DNA of 64,000 nucleotides from Enoplosus armatus (Eukaryota > Chordata > Actinopteri > Centrarchiformes > Enoplosidae), in NCBI RefSeq assembly GCF_043641665.1, contig NC_092182.1, positions 16,941,456 to 17,005,455 of the forward strand, read 5' to 3'. The notes beneath the pieces are model-generated. The model was not told the DNA's origin and did not search any database. It saw only the letters and a list, made by a program, of their open reading frames with translations. Positions 51,401-64,000 of this stretch are shown here, in pieces; position 1 is the first letter of the stretch, and each line of letters begins with the position of its first letter. The position numbers and the translations under genes were made by a program.

Positions 51401-53494
51401 ATATTATTAGCAGTGCATTTACTCAGGTACTGTACTCAAGAGGTAAATGCTGTAGTTTTTTGCTGCACTACATTTATTGCACTGATCCGATATGCTGGAT
51501 TGGTATCGACACTTAGTTCCACGCAGTGAGGTACACAGATTTTAAATTTGGGAGAAAGAGAGCACTGTTATCGGATCAGTACTCGGTATTGGAAGGACAC
51601 CCTGAGCTGAAGTACTGGGATCAGTTTTGGTAGGAAAAAAGTTTGATCAGTGCGTATCAACAGCTAAAGTTACCACTTAACGTTGCAGTTATGCACCTAT
51701 GATCTGTTTTAAAATGCTGCTGCTTACGTGTTAATTCATGAGTAATAATAATAAAATTGTATGATGCTGCACGGTGAGTACTTTTTCCTGATACTGTAGC
51801 ACCTGCGTTCAAAGTTTTGCTTGAGTTTTGCTTGAAGTTGAGTATCTTTATATTGCCGTATATAAAGGATCTGAGTGTTGGCGTGATGTGAGTGCAGTTT
51901 GTGTAGCTTTCATGTTTTATCAGGATTTTTTTATTTTTTTTTAGCCATAAGGGATTGTCATTTGAGATGTATAAAAAAAAAAAGAAAGAAAAAGAAATCA
52001 AACTGGTGTGTATTTGTGTAAGTGTTGTTGTGGACATGTTGTGCAGTGTGTTTGTGTGCGAATCATGCTGTGTGTGTGAGAAAGTGTGTGTATGTCCATA
52101 GTCATGGTGGGGATGTCATTGCTGTTTACTGGTCTCCTGCAGCGTGGTGCCTACGGAACGAGGGGGTGAGCTCTGTCCTTTTAGGGGCGTCCAACACCGA
52201 CCAGCTGATGGAGAACATAGGGGCAATACAGGTGAGGCCACAAAATGAGTGTGTGTGTTTTTGTGTGTGTGTGTACACGAGCTTGTCTTGAGCTTAAGTC
52301 AGTGACTTAATTTGTGAAAATGTGACCTGACCTGTTTCATCAGGCCGTATCCGTGCCTTGCTAGTCCGCAGCAGCAGTCCTCCTCTCCTGGGTACAGCTC
52401 GGCCTCTTGGGCAGTTTGAGCTGCACGCTCGGGTGCTTTACTGTACCGAGTTAATAAGGTCAGCGGAGTATCAGTTGCCAGGGGGATAGGAGGCGAGCTT
52501 ACGGCCACTTCTTCCTCTCCTGATAAGATGCGCTCTTTTAATGGGGTTTTCAGACCAGTGGGGGTTTACGTCCTCTCCTCACATTATGTCTGGCCTGCAG
52601 TGAAGAGCATTCCTGCTCTTTTCCACTCTGATGCTTTGTGTATCCTCCTGTGTGTGTGTGTGTGTGCGTGTGTGTGCGTATGTGTGTGCACACATTAGTA
52701 TACTAGATGTGTGCACACTATACGTCTCTTCTCCCTTAGCATGTTTGATATTTCGATTTTGAAATGCTATGCTCACATTTCCAGAGGGCTCTGCCGTTTT
52801 CCTTTTACTGGGAATTTCACATCACAGACCCTGAAATAGACACGCAGTCGCTCATTTGAACAGAGAGTTCACTTAAAATATCTTTTTAATATTAAATATA
52901 TTATTAATTGAATGATGATTGTGAGTTAAATAATGTAAATTTTGAATTGAGGACTTTTCTTGAGTATTTTTACATTGTGCTTGTTGCTACTTTTACTTCA
53001 ACAAAGCATCTGAATATTTCTTCCTCCACTGTTTAAAGTGTAATAATTAATAATAATGAACAAATCAGCCGAATGTAAAAGAAGGTACAAAAAGAAACTC
53101 AAGTATCAAGTTAACGTATTTTAAAACCAAACTAATTAAACGAGCTGTAGATGAGTTATTAAACTGCCTACTTTCACACTTCATTTTTTTGGTTTCTGTA
53201 TTTTGTAGTAAAAAGGTTCAGACACAACTTTGGTGAAAACTAGAAAAAGCTCGAGTCAGCCTTCAGCGCCACCTTGAAGCCATGATGTGCAACTGCAGAG
53301 AGTTTCTGATGATTTTGTTAAAACAATGATCAAAACCACTGGCAGTTAAATGTAAGTGAGCAGAAACATTTTCACCCCTTGTCTCTCTCTCCCTCCTGTC
53401 GCAGGTTCTTCCAAAGTTGTCATCGTCCATCACACATGAGGTGGACAGCATCCTGGGGAACAAGCCGTACAGTAAAAAGGACTACCGCTCCTAA
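8439..53494 (+). CDS. kcnab2: kcnab2, voltage-gated K+ channel beta-2 subunit (whole CDS span, 15 coding exons)
   Basis: Kv-beta-2 is a cytosolic aldo-keto reductase-fold protein that assembles as a tetramer under Kv1 channels, affects their surface expression and gating, and binds NADP(H). Fifteen exons with GT-AG junctions join without a frame break: 8439-8515, 10582-10623, 40544-40587, 40924-40961, 41257-41336, 44742-44786, 45301-45345, 45597-45640, 45919-46005, 47550-47635, 47842-47962, 48798-48892, 50188-50308, 52143-52231, 53405-53494. They total 1104 nt, or 367 residues plus stop, equal to the mammalian protein as I know it. The catalytic tetrad D85, Y90, K118, N158 is present, as are cofactor residues S188, R189, Q214, W243, K254, R264, Q329, E332 and N333. 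The N-terminus MYPESTT and the C-terminus SKKDYRS mark Kv-beta-2 rather than beta-1 or beta-3. Skipping the 42-bp exon gives 353 residues. Whether this is a teleost a or b copy cannot be told from the window. Confidence 0.96.
8516..10581 (+). other. kcnab2: kcnab2 intron between the canonical N-terminal exon and the cassette exon
   Basis: About 2.07 kb with AT-rich sequence. A small cluster resembling CCTAACCC (8988-9022) is degenerate. No exon or RNA gene is seen. Confidence 0.6.
10582..10623 (+). CDS. kcnab2: kcnab2 42-bp cassette exon
   Basis: This exon encodes residues 26-40 ([15 protein letters not shown]) between acceptor TCTTCAG and donor GTACCTG. It is 42 nt, divisible by three, with a phase-2 boundary at both ends, so skipping it joins MIY directly to RNLGKSG. 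That skipping event is known in mammalian KCNAB2 (367 versus 353 residues), and the matching phase here shows the option is kept. Confidence 0.93.
10624..15019 (+). other. kcnab2: kcnab2 intron up to alternative exon A
   Basis: It contains TG-rich tracts near 12737-12793 and 13310-13346. A pseudo-exon-like segment at 13148-13213 has acceptor and donor sequences but does not fit the reading frame. The last 150 bp become GC-rich and probably hold the promoter and 5'UTR of exon A. Confidence 0.55.
15020..15390 (+). CDS. kcnab2: kcnab2 alternative first exon A (long Ser/Gly/Pro-rich N-terminus)
   Basis: The open frame from ATG 15020 runs 123 codons and ends ...VSYQTGMKY plus AG before the donor GTAAGAG, in exact phase with the shared core exon at 40544. 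The join would give a 451-residue protein. An in-frame TAA at 14903 shows 15020 is the first available Met. A second in-frame ATG at 15167 (MLSMSYSES) has A at -3 and would give 402 residues. Residues 1-50 are rich in Gly, Pro and Ser; later there is a charged, probably helical stretch ([10 protein letters not shown]...[12 protein letters not shown]). The TGMKYR ending is shared with exon 28940-29151 and with Kv-beta-1/3 N-terminal exons. A TATTTAAG at 14899-14906 and GC-rich flanks suggest a nearby promoter. I do not know whether an orthologous mammalian isoform exists. Confidence 0.8.
19791..19822 (+). repeat. G-run tract with quadruplex potential
   Basis: Runs of 5, 6, 3 and more than 9 guanines separated by one- to four-base spacers follow a short TG repeat. 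The pattern satisfies the four-run rule for intramolecular G-quadruplex formation. Confidence 0.6.
27481..27548 (+). repeat. 25-bp direct repeat pair with an internal inverted repeat
   Basis: The 25-bp unit beginning CAGTAATAACAGACAG occurs exactly at 27481-27505 and 27524-27548. Between them GTACTACTGTC is the reverse complement of the unit's end, so each half can form a stem. Confidence 0.75.
27856..27876 (+). repeat. poly(A) tract
   Basis: About 21 consecutive A residues in the intron. No clear retroposon body precedes it. Confidence 0.7.
28019..28055 (+). repeat. (CCCT)n/(CT)n tract
   Basis: Tandem CCCT units run into CT dinucleotides, giving a pyrimidine strand of about 37 nt, 0.9 kb upstream of alternative exon B. 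Confidence 0.7.
28940..29151 (+). CDS. kcnab2: kcnab2 alternative first exon B (Kv-beta-1.1/beta-3-like inactivation-ball N-terminus)
   Basis: The ATG at 28940 begins [13 protein letters not shown] and continues ...TEDRLNRQ...[14 protein letters not shown]...MRTGMKY, then AG and donor GTAGGAC. It is 212 nt long and in phase with the core exon at 40544, giving a 398-residue protein. An in-frame TAG at 28901 and no intervening Met fix the start. From family knowledge, Kv-beta-1.1 and Kv-beta-3 begin MQVSIACTE and carry EDRL and a KFR-like segment; this peptide causes rapid N-type inactivation of Kv1 channels, with the Cys at position 7 mediating redox sensitivity. Cys7, the EDRL block, the KFR block and the TGMKYR end are all present here. 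That it functions as a ball in a beta-2 gene is inference. The core downstream is clearly beta-2, so this is not a kcnab1 or kcnab3 locus. Confidence 0.87.
34405..34600 (+). repeat. dispersed teleost repeat, copy 2
   Basis: It contains ACGATTATTTTCATTTAATC, TCATAAAATGCCAGA, CAGTCCAAAACCTAAAGATA and TTAGAAGCTGGAGCAAAT. Parts overlap the copies at 5760-5882 (GTCCAAAACC region) and 44025-44095 (TATAAAATGTCC region). Confidence 0.55.
35248..35322 (+). repeat. (TC)n(TA)n microsatellite
   Basis: A TC run is followed by about 21 TA dinucleotides and then interrupted ATAT sequence. Confidence 0.85.
35480..36067 (+). repeat. composite repeat-derived segment
   Basis: It includes CAGACTTTATGCTGAGCTAA, TTCTCATCTAACTCTTGGCA and TTATTTCCCAAAATGTCAAA, related to the right arm of the element at 55665-55990. 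It ends with TTGGGTGAACTCTTCCTTTA, a phrase typical of fish repeat ends. Confidence 0.5.
39430..39474 (+). repeat. (CA)n microsatellite
   Basis: About 22 perfect CA units, followed by further interrupted CA-rich sequence to about 39544. Confidence 0.9.
40544..40587 (+). CDS. kcnab2: kcnab2 core exon 3 (first shared exon)
   Basis: It encodes the split R40 and [14 protein letters not shown] to G55, the first strand of the reductase barrel. Acceptor TTTTGACAG and donor GTAAGAG flank it. Its phase-2 start accepts exon 8439-8515, exon 10582-10623, alternative exon A or alternative exon B equally, so it is the hub of N-terminal choice. Confidence 0.96.
40924..40961 (+). CDS. kcnab2: kcnab2 core exon 4
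   Basis: It encodes G55 to E67 ([13 protein letters not shown]), including the GTW motif at the cofactor end of the barrel, between acceptor CTCTGTAG and donor GTGAGAG. It is only 38 nt, typical of this gene family's small exons. Confidence 0.95.
41257..41336 (+). CDS. kcnab2: kcnab2 core exon 5 (catalytic D85 and Y90)
   Basis: It encodes M68 to K94 with the signature [14 protein letters not shown], which holds catalytic Asp85 and Tyr90. Acceptor is CTCAACAG and donor GTGAGTA; the AA|G split of K94 is completed by the next exon. Confidence 0.96.
44025..44095 (+). repeat. dispersed teleost repeat fragment, copy 3
   Basis: It contains GCAACTAACGACTATCGATT, TCTCGATTAATC and TATAAAATGTCC, matching parts of the repeat copies at 5760 and 34405. 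Confidence 0.5.
44446..44487. repeat. perfect 16-bp inverted repeat with 10-nt loop
   Basis: Left arm ATGTCACTCATTAGCA and right arm TGCTAATGAGTGACAT are exact reverse complements around CCCCTGTGGC. It lies in intron 5, about 255 bp before exon 6. Confidence 0.85.
44742..44786 (+). CDS. kcnab2: kcnab2 core exon 6
   Basis: It encodes K94 to R109 ([14 protein letters not shown]), a helix of the barrel, flanked by acceptor GCTTCACAG and donor GTATGAG. The 45-nt exon keeps phase 2 at both ends. A perfect 16-bp inverted repeat lies about 255 bp upstream. Confidence 0.95.
45301..45345 (+). CDS. kcnab2: kcnab2 core exon 7 (catalytic K118)
   Basis: It encodes R109 to K124 ([14 protein letters not shown]), with catalytic Lys118 in ITTK. 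The acceptor has a strong pyrimidine tract ending CTTTTTTCAG; the donor is GTAAGTT. Confidence 0.96.
45597..45640 (+). CDS. kcnab2: kcnab2 core exon 8
   Basis: It encodes K124 to G139 ([14 protein letters not shown]). The acceptor is TTTGTGTGTAG and the donor GTAAGTA. The 44-nt exon changes phase from 2 to 1, matching the next exon. Confidence 0.95.
45919..46005 (+). CDS. kcnab2: kcnab2 core exon 9 (catalytic N158)
   Basis: It encodes G139 to E168, including [20 protein letters not shown]; Asn158 is the last residue of the catalytic tetrad. Acceptor is TTATTTCTAG and donor GTAATTC. Confidence 0.96.
46006..47549 (+). other. kcnab2: kcnab2 intron 9
   Basis: 1.5 kb containing the second copy of a dispersed repeat (46675-46910). 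Nothing else recognised. Confidence 0.6.
46675..46910 (+). repeat. dispersed repeat, copy 2 (pair with 7355-7620)
   Basis: Same ordered blocks as the copy at 7355-7620, including TCTTGTCTGGGAC and GCTTGATATTTTGGTCGGC, and continuing into GAAATTTCTATCTGATGGC. Old, diverged copy in intron 9. Confidence 0.5.
47550..47635 (+). CDS. kcnab2: kcnab2 core exon 10
   Basis: It encodes E168 to M196, containing [20 protein letters not shown], where Ser188 and Arg189 contact the nicotinamide cofactor. Acceptor is TACCTGCAG and donor GTGAGAC. Pro192 replaces the Ser I expect in the human protein, a minor change. Confidence 0.96.
47842..47962 (+). CDS. kcnab2: kcnab2 core exon 11
   Basis: It encodes E197 to G237, with [20 protein letters not shown] (Gln214 binds cofactor) and [14 protein letters not shown]. 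Acceptor is TTCCTTTTAG and donor GTGAGCC. Confidence 0.96.
47963..48797 (+). other. kcnab2: kcnab2 intron 11
   Basis: 0.8 kb containing a MITE-like inverted repeat (48368-48550). Nothing else recognised. Confidence 0.6.
48368..48550. mobile_element. MITE-like foldback element
   Basis: Arms of about 65 bp (48368-48435 and 48487-48550) are imperfect reverse complements. Shared blocks include AAAGCAGGGTAAACAC and ATGAATTATGG. The spacer is about 50 bp and itself contains CCAGT...ACTGG. No coding capacity, as expected for a non-autonomous DNA transposon remnant. Confidence 0.65.
48798..48892 (+). CDS. kcnab2: kcnab2 core exon 12
   Basis: It encodes G237 to K268, [20 protein letters not shown] then PPYSRASLK. 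Trp243, Lys254 and Arg264 are cofactor-contact positions. Acceptor is TTGTTCTCAG and donor GTAGACG. Confidence 0.96.
48893..50187 (+). other. kcnab2: kcnab2 intron 12
   Basis: 1.3 kb, AT-rich, with a short GTTT run near 48989-49010. No exon or repeat family recognised. Confidence 0.55.
50188..50308 (+). CDS. kcnab2: kcnab2 core exon 13
   Basis: It encodes G269 to the split A309: [18 protein letters not shown], then [20 protein letters not shown]. The long basic-acidic helix is typical of Kv-beta subunits. Acceptor is TTTTCGACAG and donor GTACGCA. Confidence 0.96.
50309..52142 (+). other. kcnab2: kcnab2 intron 13
   Basis: 1.8 kb. The first ~150 bp are pyrimidine-rich with TCTG units. Dispersed-repeat sequence covers 51417-51660. 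No coding exon recognised. Confidence 0.55.
51417..51660 (+). repeat. dispersed teleost repeat segment
   Basis: It contains TTTACTCAGGTACTGTACTC, TGCACTACATTTATTGCACT, then GATCCGATATGC, GTTATCGGATCAGTACTCGG and TTTGATCAG. Two repeat fragments appear to abut. Family names not assigned. Confidence 0.45.
52143..52231 (+). CDS. kcnab2: kcnab2 core exon 14
   Basis: It encodes A309 to Q338: [20 protein letters not shown], then LMENIGAIQ. Gln329, Glu332 and Asn333 bind the adenosine part of NADP. Acceptor is TCTCCTGCAG and donor GTGAGGC. Confidence 0.96.
52650..52690 (+). repeat. (TG)n-rich tract
   Basis: Interrupted TG dinucleotides (TGTGTGTG with TGCG variants) in intron 14. Confidence 0.7.
52940..53036 (-). 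repeat. dispersed teleost repeat fragment
   Basis: TTGAGTATTTTTACATTGTG, TGCTACTTTTACTTCAAC and ATTTCTTCCTCCACTG resemble a common fish repeat end, in reverse to the 51417 copy. Confidence 0.45.
53405..53494 (+). CDS. kcnab2: kcnab2 terminal coding exon 15
   Basis: It encodes V339 to S367 ([20 protein letters not shown], then PYSKKDYRS) and the TAA stop at 53492-53494. The acceptor has a long pyrimidine tract (CTCTCCCTCCTGTCGCAG). The KKDYRS ending is the known Kv-beta-1/2 C-terminus. Confidence 0.96.
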   Translation, partial: VLPKLSSSITHEVDSILGNKPYSKKDYRS

Positions 53495-55440
53495 CGCGCA
53501 GCTCGGCCCCGCCCGGCCGGCCTGCACCCGGGCTGCAGCCGCAGCGCCCCACCTTTGCCTGATCCTCTGTTTGCTTGAGCTTTTACTGAGTGAGACCCTG
53601 GCGCATGAGTCTGGCCACACCAAGGCCACCCAGGGCACCTCACTCAGAGTCACAGGGATAAGATTAAGAAAAGGGGGAAAAAATACAGTCACCTCCGCAG
53701 GAAAAAGGAAGGGATTGACAAAGAAAGACATAAGCGGAAGAGAGGTTAGGGATATGCGCTCATATTTAAATCAGTTATACATTCATTTCAGCTGAACGTG
53801 TTTTAAAACCGTAGAGAAAAAAAAAATAAGCACACGCTTGCTTGGCAGCCAGATTATTTTCTTTTCTTTTTTTTGTTTGTTTTGCTTTTTTGTTTTCTAA
53901 AACTGAATGCAACTAAAAGGAAGATGGAGTTCATACTGTATGAATACACGAGAACTACTCTGTTGCACTTACCACGGCCATGCATTTGTTCCTTGGACGT
54001 TCTGTTTACAAACACCAGTGTACTGTACGAGTCCGTCAAGGTTTCTGTTTGTGTTGTCGACATTATCAGTGTACGAGCCTCGTCGTGGGCTTTAACAATC
54101 AGCACTTTAGTATTGTCAGTATAGGTGTTGGAGGGGAGAGGATGGGTATTACAGTTATCTCACAGCCATTGCACTATAGAATCATATCGCCTCCTGGTAT
54201 TTCCCTCTCCTCATCCTCCCTCTTCGTCTTCACTGGCAGTACGTTTGTCTGGCGCATCGTCTGCCACTGAAGAGATTAGCTATTCATTCATCCCTGACTG
54301 TGGGAGCTGCGGTCGTGTTCAATCACACGTGCTTCACTGTGTCGCCCAGGAAGTAGTCACATCCGCGCTGGCTCCACGTCTCATAGGAACGTCTCCTAGA
54401 TCAAATTGCGTTCAAGTGTTTTGCCTTATTTACAGTTGCATCAGACTGTGCTGTGGGCGGCGGCGTAGACTCTCTGGCCGACTCTCTGGCCGACTCGTCT
54501 CATGTCCCCGGTACACACGGTGGAGGTGGTGTTTGTCGCGAGGAGGAGGAGGTGGAGGCGGCGTGCGCCCAGTTAATCAGTGAGTGGCAGCAGCTCAGGG
54601 AACAGAGCAGGTGGTTTTAGTCGTGCGTTGGCGTGCACACGGTCAGGAGGTTGTATTTACTCGTCTGTCTTTCTTTTAATGTGTGGACACTGGGGGGAGG
54701 ACCAGTGACATTTTAGTGTGGCTTGAGCCAAAGATCTTCTTCTTCTTCTTCATCATCATCATCATCATTATCTGTCTTTGACGACACACCCCCAGCGTTT
54801 CACTCTCACTTCCTGCAAAATTATAGAAGTCATCTTGACGCATGTGCTGTCCAGCTTCTCTATCTACGGTTTGGACTTTACTCCATATATATCTTTACTT
54901 AACAATGCTGTTATACTAGTTAACAAATACGCCCTTCATATACAGAATGCACAGCTACTTGCTTTAGGATCGGTAAGGTTTGTTTAAGGCGGCATACGAC
55001 CTGAGACGTGTCAGAAGTATTATTGCAAAATTTGACGCCACCCTATATCATTCTCTCTCCTTTGGGTGCTCTCTTACTGTGATTAAAGCACAAGTGGATA
55101 GCATGCGATACATCCTCCAAGCATGGGCCCTCTTCACCCAGCCTACAGTACCTATGGGACGAGCAAGGTGATGCTACTCCTCTTACTAACACGTGTAGAT
55201 AAAAAAAACTCTTTACTAACAGCTGATAAACTATTGGTTCTTAGCAGGAAAAAGGTCCAGATTAAGAAAACTGTCACATCAGTGCGAGTGAGGACAGGAA
55301 TGAGATGTTGGTGCTTCTCAGTTAAAGTGGATAATCAAACGTTACTGTGAGGGATTTGTGCGGATGAGGTTTACAGTCTGCTTCGTTACTCCTCCTTGGT
55401 GATTTTTTAACAACAGCAAAATGATTTAAAGTCTCAGCTG

Positions 55441-55471
55441 TTTGTGTGTGTGTGTGTAGGGGGGGGGGGGC
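55441..55471 (+). repeat. (GT)n followed by a G run
   Basis: Several GT units lead into about 11 consecutive G residues, shortly before the AATAAA at 55547. Confidence 0.7.
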
Positions 55472-55546
55472 AACAAAACGAATCCCTTGCTTTAGCCTGT
55501 TGTATAAATTGATCCCTGTATACGTTTGATTTGCTGTGTCTGAGTG

Positions 55547-55552
55547 AATAAA
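55547..55552 (+). terminator. kcnab2: kcnab2 proximal polyadenylation signal AATAAA
   Basis: An exact AATAAA in GTGAATAAAACTGGC lies 2.05 kb after the kcnab2 stop. Use of this site would exclude the downstream inverted-repeat element from the mRNA. Confidence 0.45.
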
Positions 55553-55664
55553 ACTGGCGCAAGCTGACGTTTTCTCAGAAGAAGAGAGAAAAAAAAAAGA
55601 TAAGCAAAGATCATTTAGTTAATTTAGTCTGTGGAGTCCCTTTGTCTTAATGTTGTCATCTGCA

Positions 55665-55990
55665 GTGAGACAATTTGGGAAATACGCTTATTTGCTTTCT
55701 TGCAGAGAGTTATTGCTACCACACTCATGTCTGCTAAATGTGACTAACTTAGCGCAGCGTAAAGACTGGAAACTGGGAGGAAACGGCTGGTCTGACTGTC
55801 CTAAGGTGACAAAATCCACTTACTAGCTCGCCAAGCCAAGATAGCCGTTTCCCGTCTTTATGCTAAGCTAAGTTAGCCAGCTCCTGGTAGTATGTTCACT
55901 TTAAGCTTACAGACATGAGAGGTATCAATCTTCTCATCTAACTCTCAGCTAGAAAGCAAACAAGTGTATTTCCCAAACCGCCAAACTTGG
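55665..55990. repeat. long inverted-repeat (foldback) element in the kcnab2 3'UTR region
   Basis: Left arm (about 55665-55810) reads TTTGGGAAATACGCTTATTT, CTCATGTCTG and AAGACTGGAAACTGGGAGG. The right arm (about 55825-55990) is its rough reverse complement, with TTATGCTAAGCTAAGTTAGC, GACATGAGAGG and TGTATTTCCCAAACC. Related fragments lie at 35480-35740 and 58085-58140. No coding sequence. Confidence 0.65.
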
Positions 55991-56690
55991 TGAAACTAAG
56001 TGGTATCGCTGTGCGTTTTGTTTTGAGCGTCAGTGTTATTTCGCAGCGTGCTAACCTGCCCAACAAAGATCTCGTGGTGTTCAAAGGTTTTCTCCACATT
56101 GTAGAAATAACTCTTAATGTTTTAAGGCTGAAGTGTAGTTACCCGACGCCCTCGCCTGTGCGGGAGAAACTCGTGCTTTAAGTGGTCCTAGTTTCATCAT
56201 ATTTGCTGTTCTAACATTTTAATGACTAGTTCATAAATGAAACCAGAGCCCCACACATGGATAGAGCTTATTTTACGGAAGGTTCTAGGTTATACAGAGA
56301 ATATATTTTTTATGTTTTAGCCTTCAATGCAGTAGAGAGAATTAAAAGAACTGTTTTTATTTTTTTCATCATGCTGCATTTTTCCTATTAGTGTTGTATC
56401 AACTTTAAGACTGACAAAAGAAGCAATTTACTTGTGTTGTGTATGCATTATGAGGAATGCTCTGAAGTGAATGCAACGGTGGACTGAATTCACTCTGAAG
56501 ACGACGTAGTGAGAGCCTGGTATCTCCTGTACATAGTTTGACCTTTGTACATATTTCTGGTTGTGATCACCTCTGCCTTTTTCTTTTTCTTTTTTAATTT
56601 TCTTTTTGCAGGCGTTGCTATCTGCACTGTGCTTGAATCTGAATTTAGACAGGATGTACAGCTTCGATCTTCAAATGAAAATGAAATAAT

Positions 56691-56737
56691 GATAAAATAA
56701 GAATGGTAAACAAACCTTTCATGTGTCCGTCTTTATT
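56691..56737. terminator. converging polyadenylation region of kcnab2 and the megf6-like gene
   Basis: On the + strand a variant signal GATAAA (56691) is followed by a GT-rich element. On the - strand an exact AATAAA (seen as TTTATT at 56732-56737) is the only canonical signal between this point and the megf6-like stop at 57556. Cleavage 10-30 nt beyond each signal would make the two mRNAs end within a few tens of bases of each other, probably overlapping. Signals are seen; usage is inferred. Confidence 0.4.
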
Positions 56738-57555
56738 GGCATTCACGTGTGAAAACCTCACTGGATTGTAGATTTTGTATTATTTTATATTCAATTGTAT
56801 ACAACTGTGTGAAATATAAATATGAAGCAATTTATACACAAAACCAATTCAAAAGAAAATATTTAGACACTGAATGCTAGCTGTGTAATCTTTAGTGAAC
56901 TGTAAACTTCCAGCTGTCCATTAAGGCATCTTTAGTCAAGCTTGTCTGTGATATTATACTATAAAAGTCTCTGCATCATTATAGTCTTTGTTGCACTGTA
57001 CAGTAAAACACCATAGCACCATTGGACTGAGGGTAGTACTTCATAATGTATAGATTGAAAAACAACTTCATAGTACTGGCATGTAATGAGATATGGTTTC
57101 AAAAGTTGCCTCAGTGTCAGACGTTGCATCATATCCAGCAATATCCTCAAAAAATTAGAGATTATTTTATATACAGTACCTGCAAAAAGGTAATTAGAGG
57201 ACAAAATATTAAACACAAACGACCAAAAGTGCAGTTAACACAGCCACGATCTCCTGACGCTGCACTCTGCAGATGTAGTTTTTGAGGAGCAGTTTTAATC
57301 TGGTACCAGAGGTCAGGCTGATTGATGAAACGAGCCTGAACAGTTCAAAGGACACTTTGGCACGCAAAGACAAAAAAAAAAAAAAAGGTATGATCCAGCT
57401 CAGGTCCTAACACGAAACTGCAGTTCTCATCAGAGAGTCTATTTCCATGAAGGTCTTCCAGCCGCCTGCTACAACTTCCTGTCACTCACTTGAGCCACTC
57501 CGGTGAAATATAGCTGATCTTGTCCCAGTTTTAGTCTTCCAGCTGGATGGCGGTG
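56710..57555 (-). other. megf6: megf6-like 3' untranslated region (extent inferred)
   Basis: This AT-rich stretch follows the stop on the - strand. The only canonical AATAAA is at 56737-56732; an ATTAAA variant lies at 57299-57294 and could give a shorter 3'UTR. No further coding sequence is seen here. Confidence 0.45.
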
Positions 57556-63030
<5,475 letters not shown>

Positions 63031-64000
63031 CTGTGTAAACATACAGCAGAAACACACGCGTGAGACAAGTCAAGACAAAGGAGACCGAGACATCGTGATG
63101 TGAACCACATACGACAGGGAAACCTGCGTTGTCGTATTTCTGCTGAGGGCAGCAACATGTTTTTTTTCCAATAATTTATAGTTGGACAAAGTATGGAGTT
63201 GGCAATCAGTGGCAGTAGAGTTTTGAGGGTAAAGAAATTCCAGCGACAGGATTAGAGGTTTCCTGAGCATGAAGAGGGGGCAGGGCCTGGCACGGCTCGA
63301 CAGGGAAAGGTTGTAACAGGCACAGAGGGAGGATAGTGTGTGATGTGGAGCTCAGGGGGAGAACGGGCTGGAATGTCATCGGCGGGTCGAGGGAGACTTT
63401 TACAGAGCAGACTCGTCTGTGGTGCAGAAACAAACTCTGCCAGCAAATAACCAGACCGTAGGCAAAAACAAATGAGCTAAGGCAGCAAATTGAAGTCAGA
63501 CTGATGGATTTCCCGAGCACAGTAAAACAACCACAGGCCACTGTGCTAACTGTTTACTTCAGGGCTCAGGTAATGTTATTCCTCTGCATTTCTGTCCAGA
63601 CTAACCAACATCATTATGGCTTTGCAAGACGAGGCTGAATTCAGCATTAGTGAGAGCAAGTTTGTACAACCTGAAGTGTACATCGAGATAAATCGTCAGA
63701 TTCACTTCTGTAACTATAAATGTTTAAAAATCAGTTTGTTTTCTCATTTTAGCTCACTTCTGATGTGTTTATCCTGTTAAATGTGTTTCCAGTATGATGA
63801 GTTAAAGATGATGTCATTAGTTGTTAACGCCATTGACATTTATTGAAAATTGTGATATAGATGAGTTTAGGTTGGTAAAAGATTCATGTTTGTTTCAAGT
63901 TGAGCCAAAAATCACAAGTTTGTCTGAGAGGACTTCTGTACAACACATGACAGCCTCTATTCTTGGACCCCTGATGTGGATGAGGAAATAAGGAAAAGGG
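63031..64000 (-). other. megf6: upstream intron of the megf6-like gene
   Basis: No further EGF-type exon is seen. Short open frames have no cysteine pattern. The next exon must lie beyond the window. Confidence 0.6.

Larger units (their letters stand above)
52232..53404 (+). other. kcnab2: kcnab2 intron 14
   Basis: 1.2 kb with a TG tract (52650-52690) and a dispersed-repeat fragment (52940-53036). Confidence 0.55.
53495..56715 (+). other. kcnab2: kcnab2 3' untranslated region (extent inferred)
   Basis: No coding exon follows the stop. The first bases are GC-rich, the rest AT-rich. Two possible ends are visible: a canonical AATAAA at 55547-55552, and a weaker GATAAA at 56691-56696 followed by a GT-rich stretch (ATGTGTCCGTCTTT) about 25 bp later. 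Between them lies a 325-bp inverted-repeat element (55665-55990). Which site is used, and so the true length, is inference. Confidence 0.55.

Noticed and set aside
53379..53795. 138-codon frame over the end of kcnab2
   Set aside because: It reads exon 15 and the 3'UTR in the wrong frame; the correct frame ends at 53494 with the conserved KKDYRS.

Overview
This window is vertebrate nuclear DNA, most likely from a teleost fish. The case rests on small exons with GT-AG introns, CA/TG microsatellites, and several dispersed repeat types I associate with teleost genomes (tRNA-like SINE remnants, foldback elements, a retroposon tail ending in a TTATC array). There are no prokaryotic genes, CRISPR arrays or intact autonomous transposons. 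I cannot name the species.

Two genes converge. On the + strand, about 8.3-56.7 kb, is kcnab2, the Kv-beta-2 auxiliary subunit of voltage-gated potassium channels, an aldo-keto reductase fold. Fifteen coding exons join in phase to a 367-residue protein, the length I know for mammalian KCNAB2, and the nucleotide-binding and catalytic residues are at the expected positions. A 42-bp cassette gives a 353-residue form. The locus also has two further first exons, both ending in the same phase and both able to splice to the shared core at 40544. One (15020-15390) adds a long Ser/Gly/Pro-rich N-terminus. The other (28940-29151) encodes a segment resembling the Kv-beta-1.1/Kv-beta-3 inactivation peptide, with the N-terminal MQVS...C pattern. 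So one gene could produce non-inactivating and ball-bearing beta subunits from separate promoters.

On the - strand, 57.5-63.0 kb, are the last 12 coding exons of a megf6-like gene. Eleven exons each encode one laminin-type EGF repeat (ten of 129 bp, one of 132 bp, all phase 1-1), followed by a short hydrophilic tail exon with no transmembrane segment. One repeat has an abnormal cysteine pattern. Upstream exons lie beyond the window.

Layout: 1-8.3 kb is non-coding upstream or 5' intron sequence with a SINE-like copy and a 717-bp inverted composite repeat; 8.4-10.6 kb holds the canonical Kv-beta-2 N-terminal exons; 10.6-40.5 kb is long introns with the two alternative first exons; 40.5-53.5 kb is the reductase core; 53.5-56.7 kb is the 3'UTR; 56.7 kb is where the two 3' ends appear to meet; 57.5-63.0 kb is megf6-like; 63.0-64 kb is its upstream intron.
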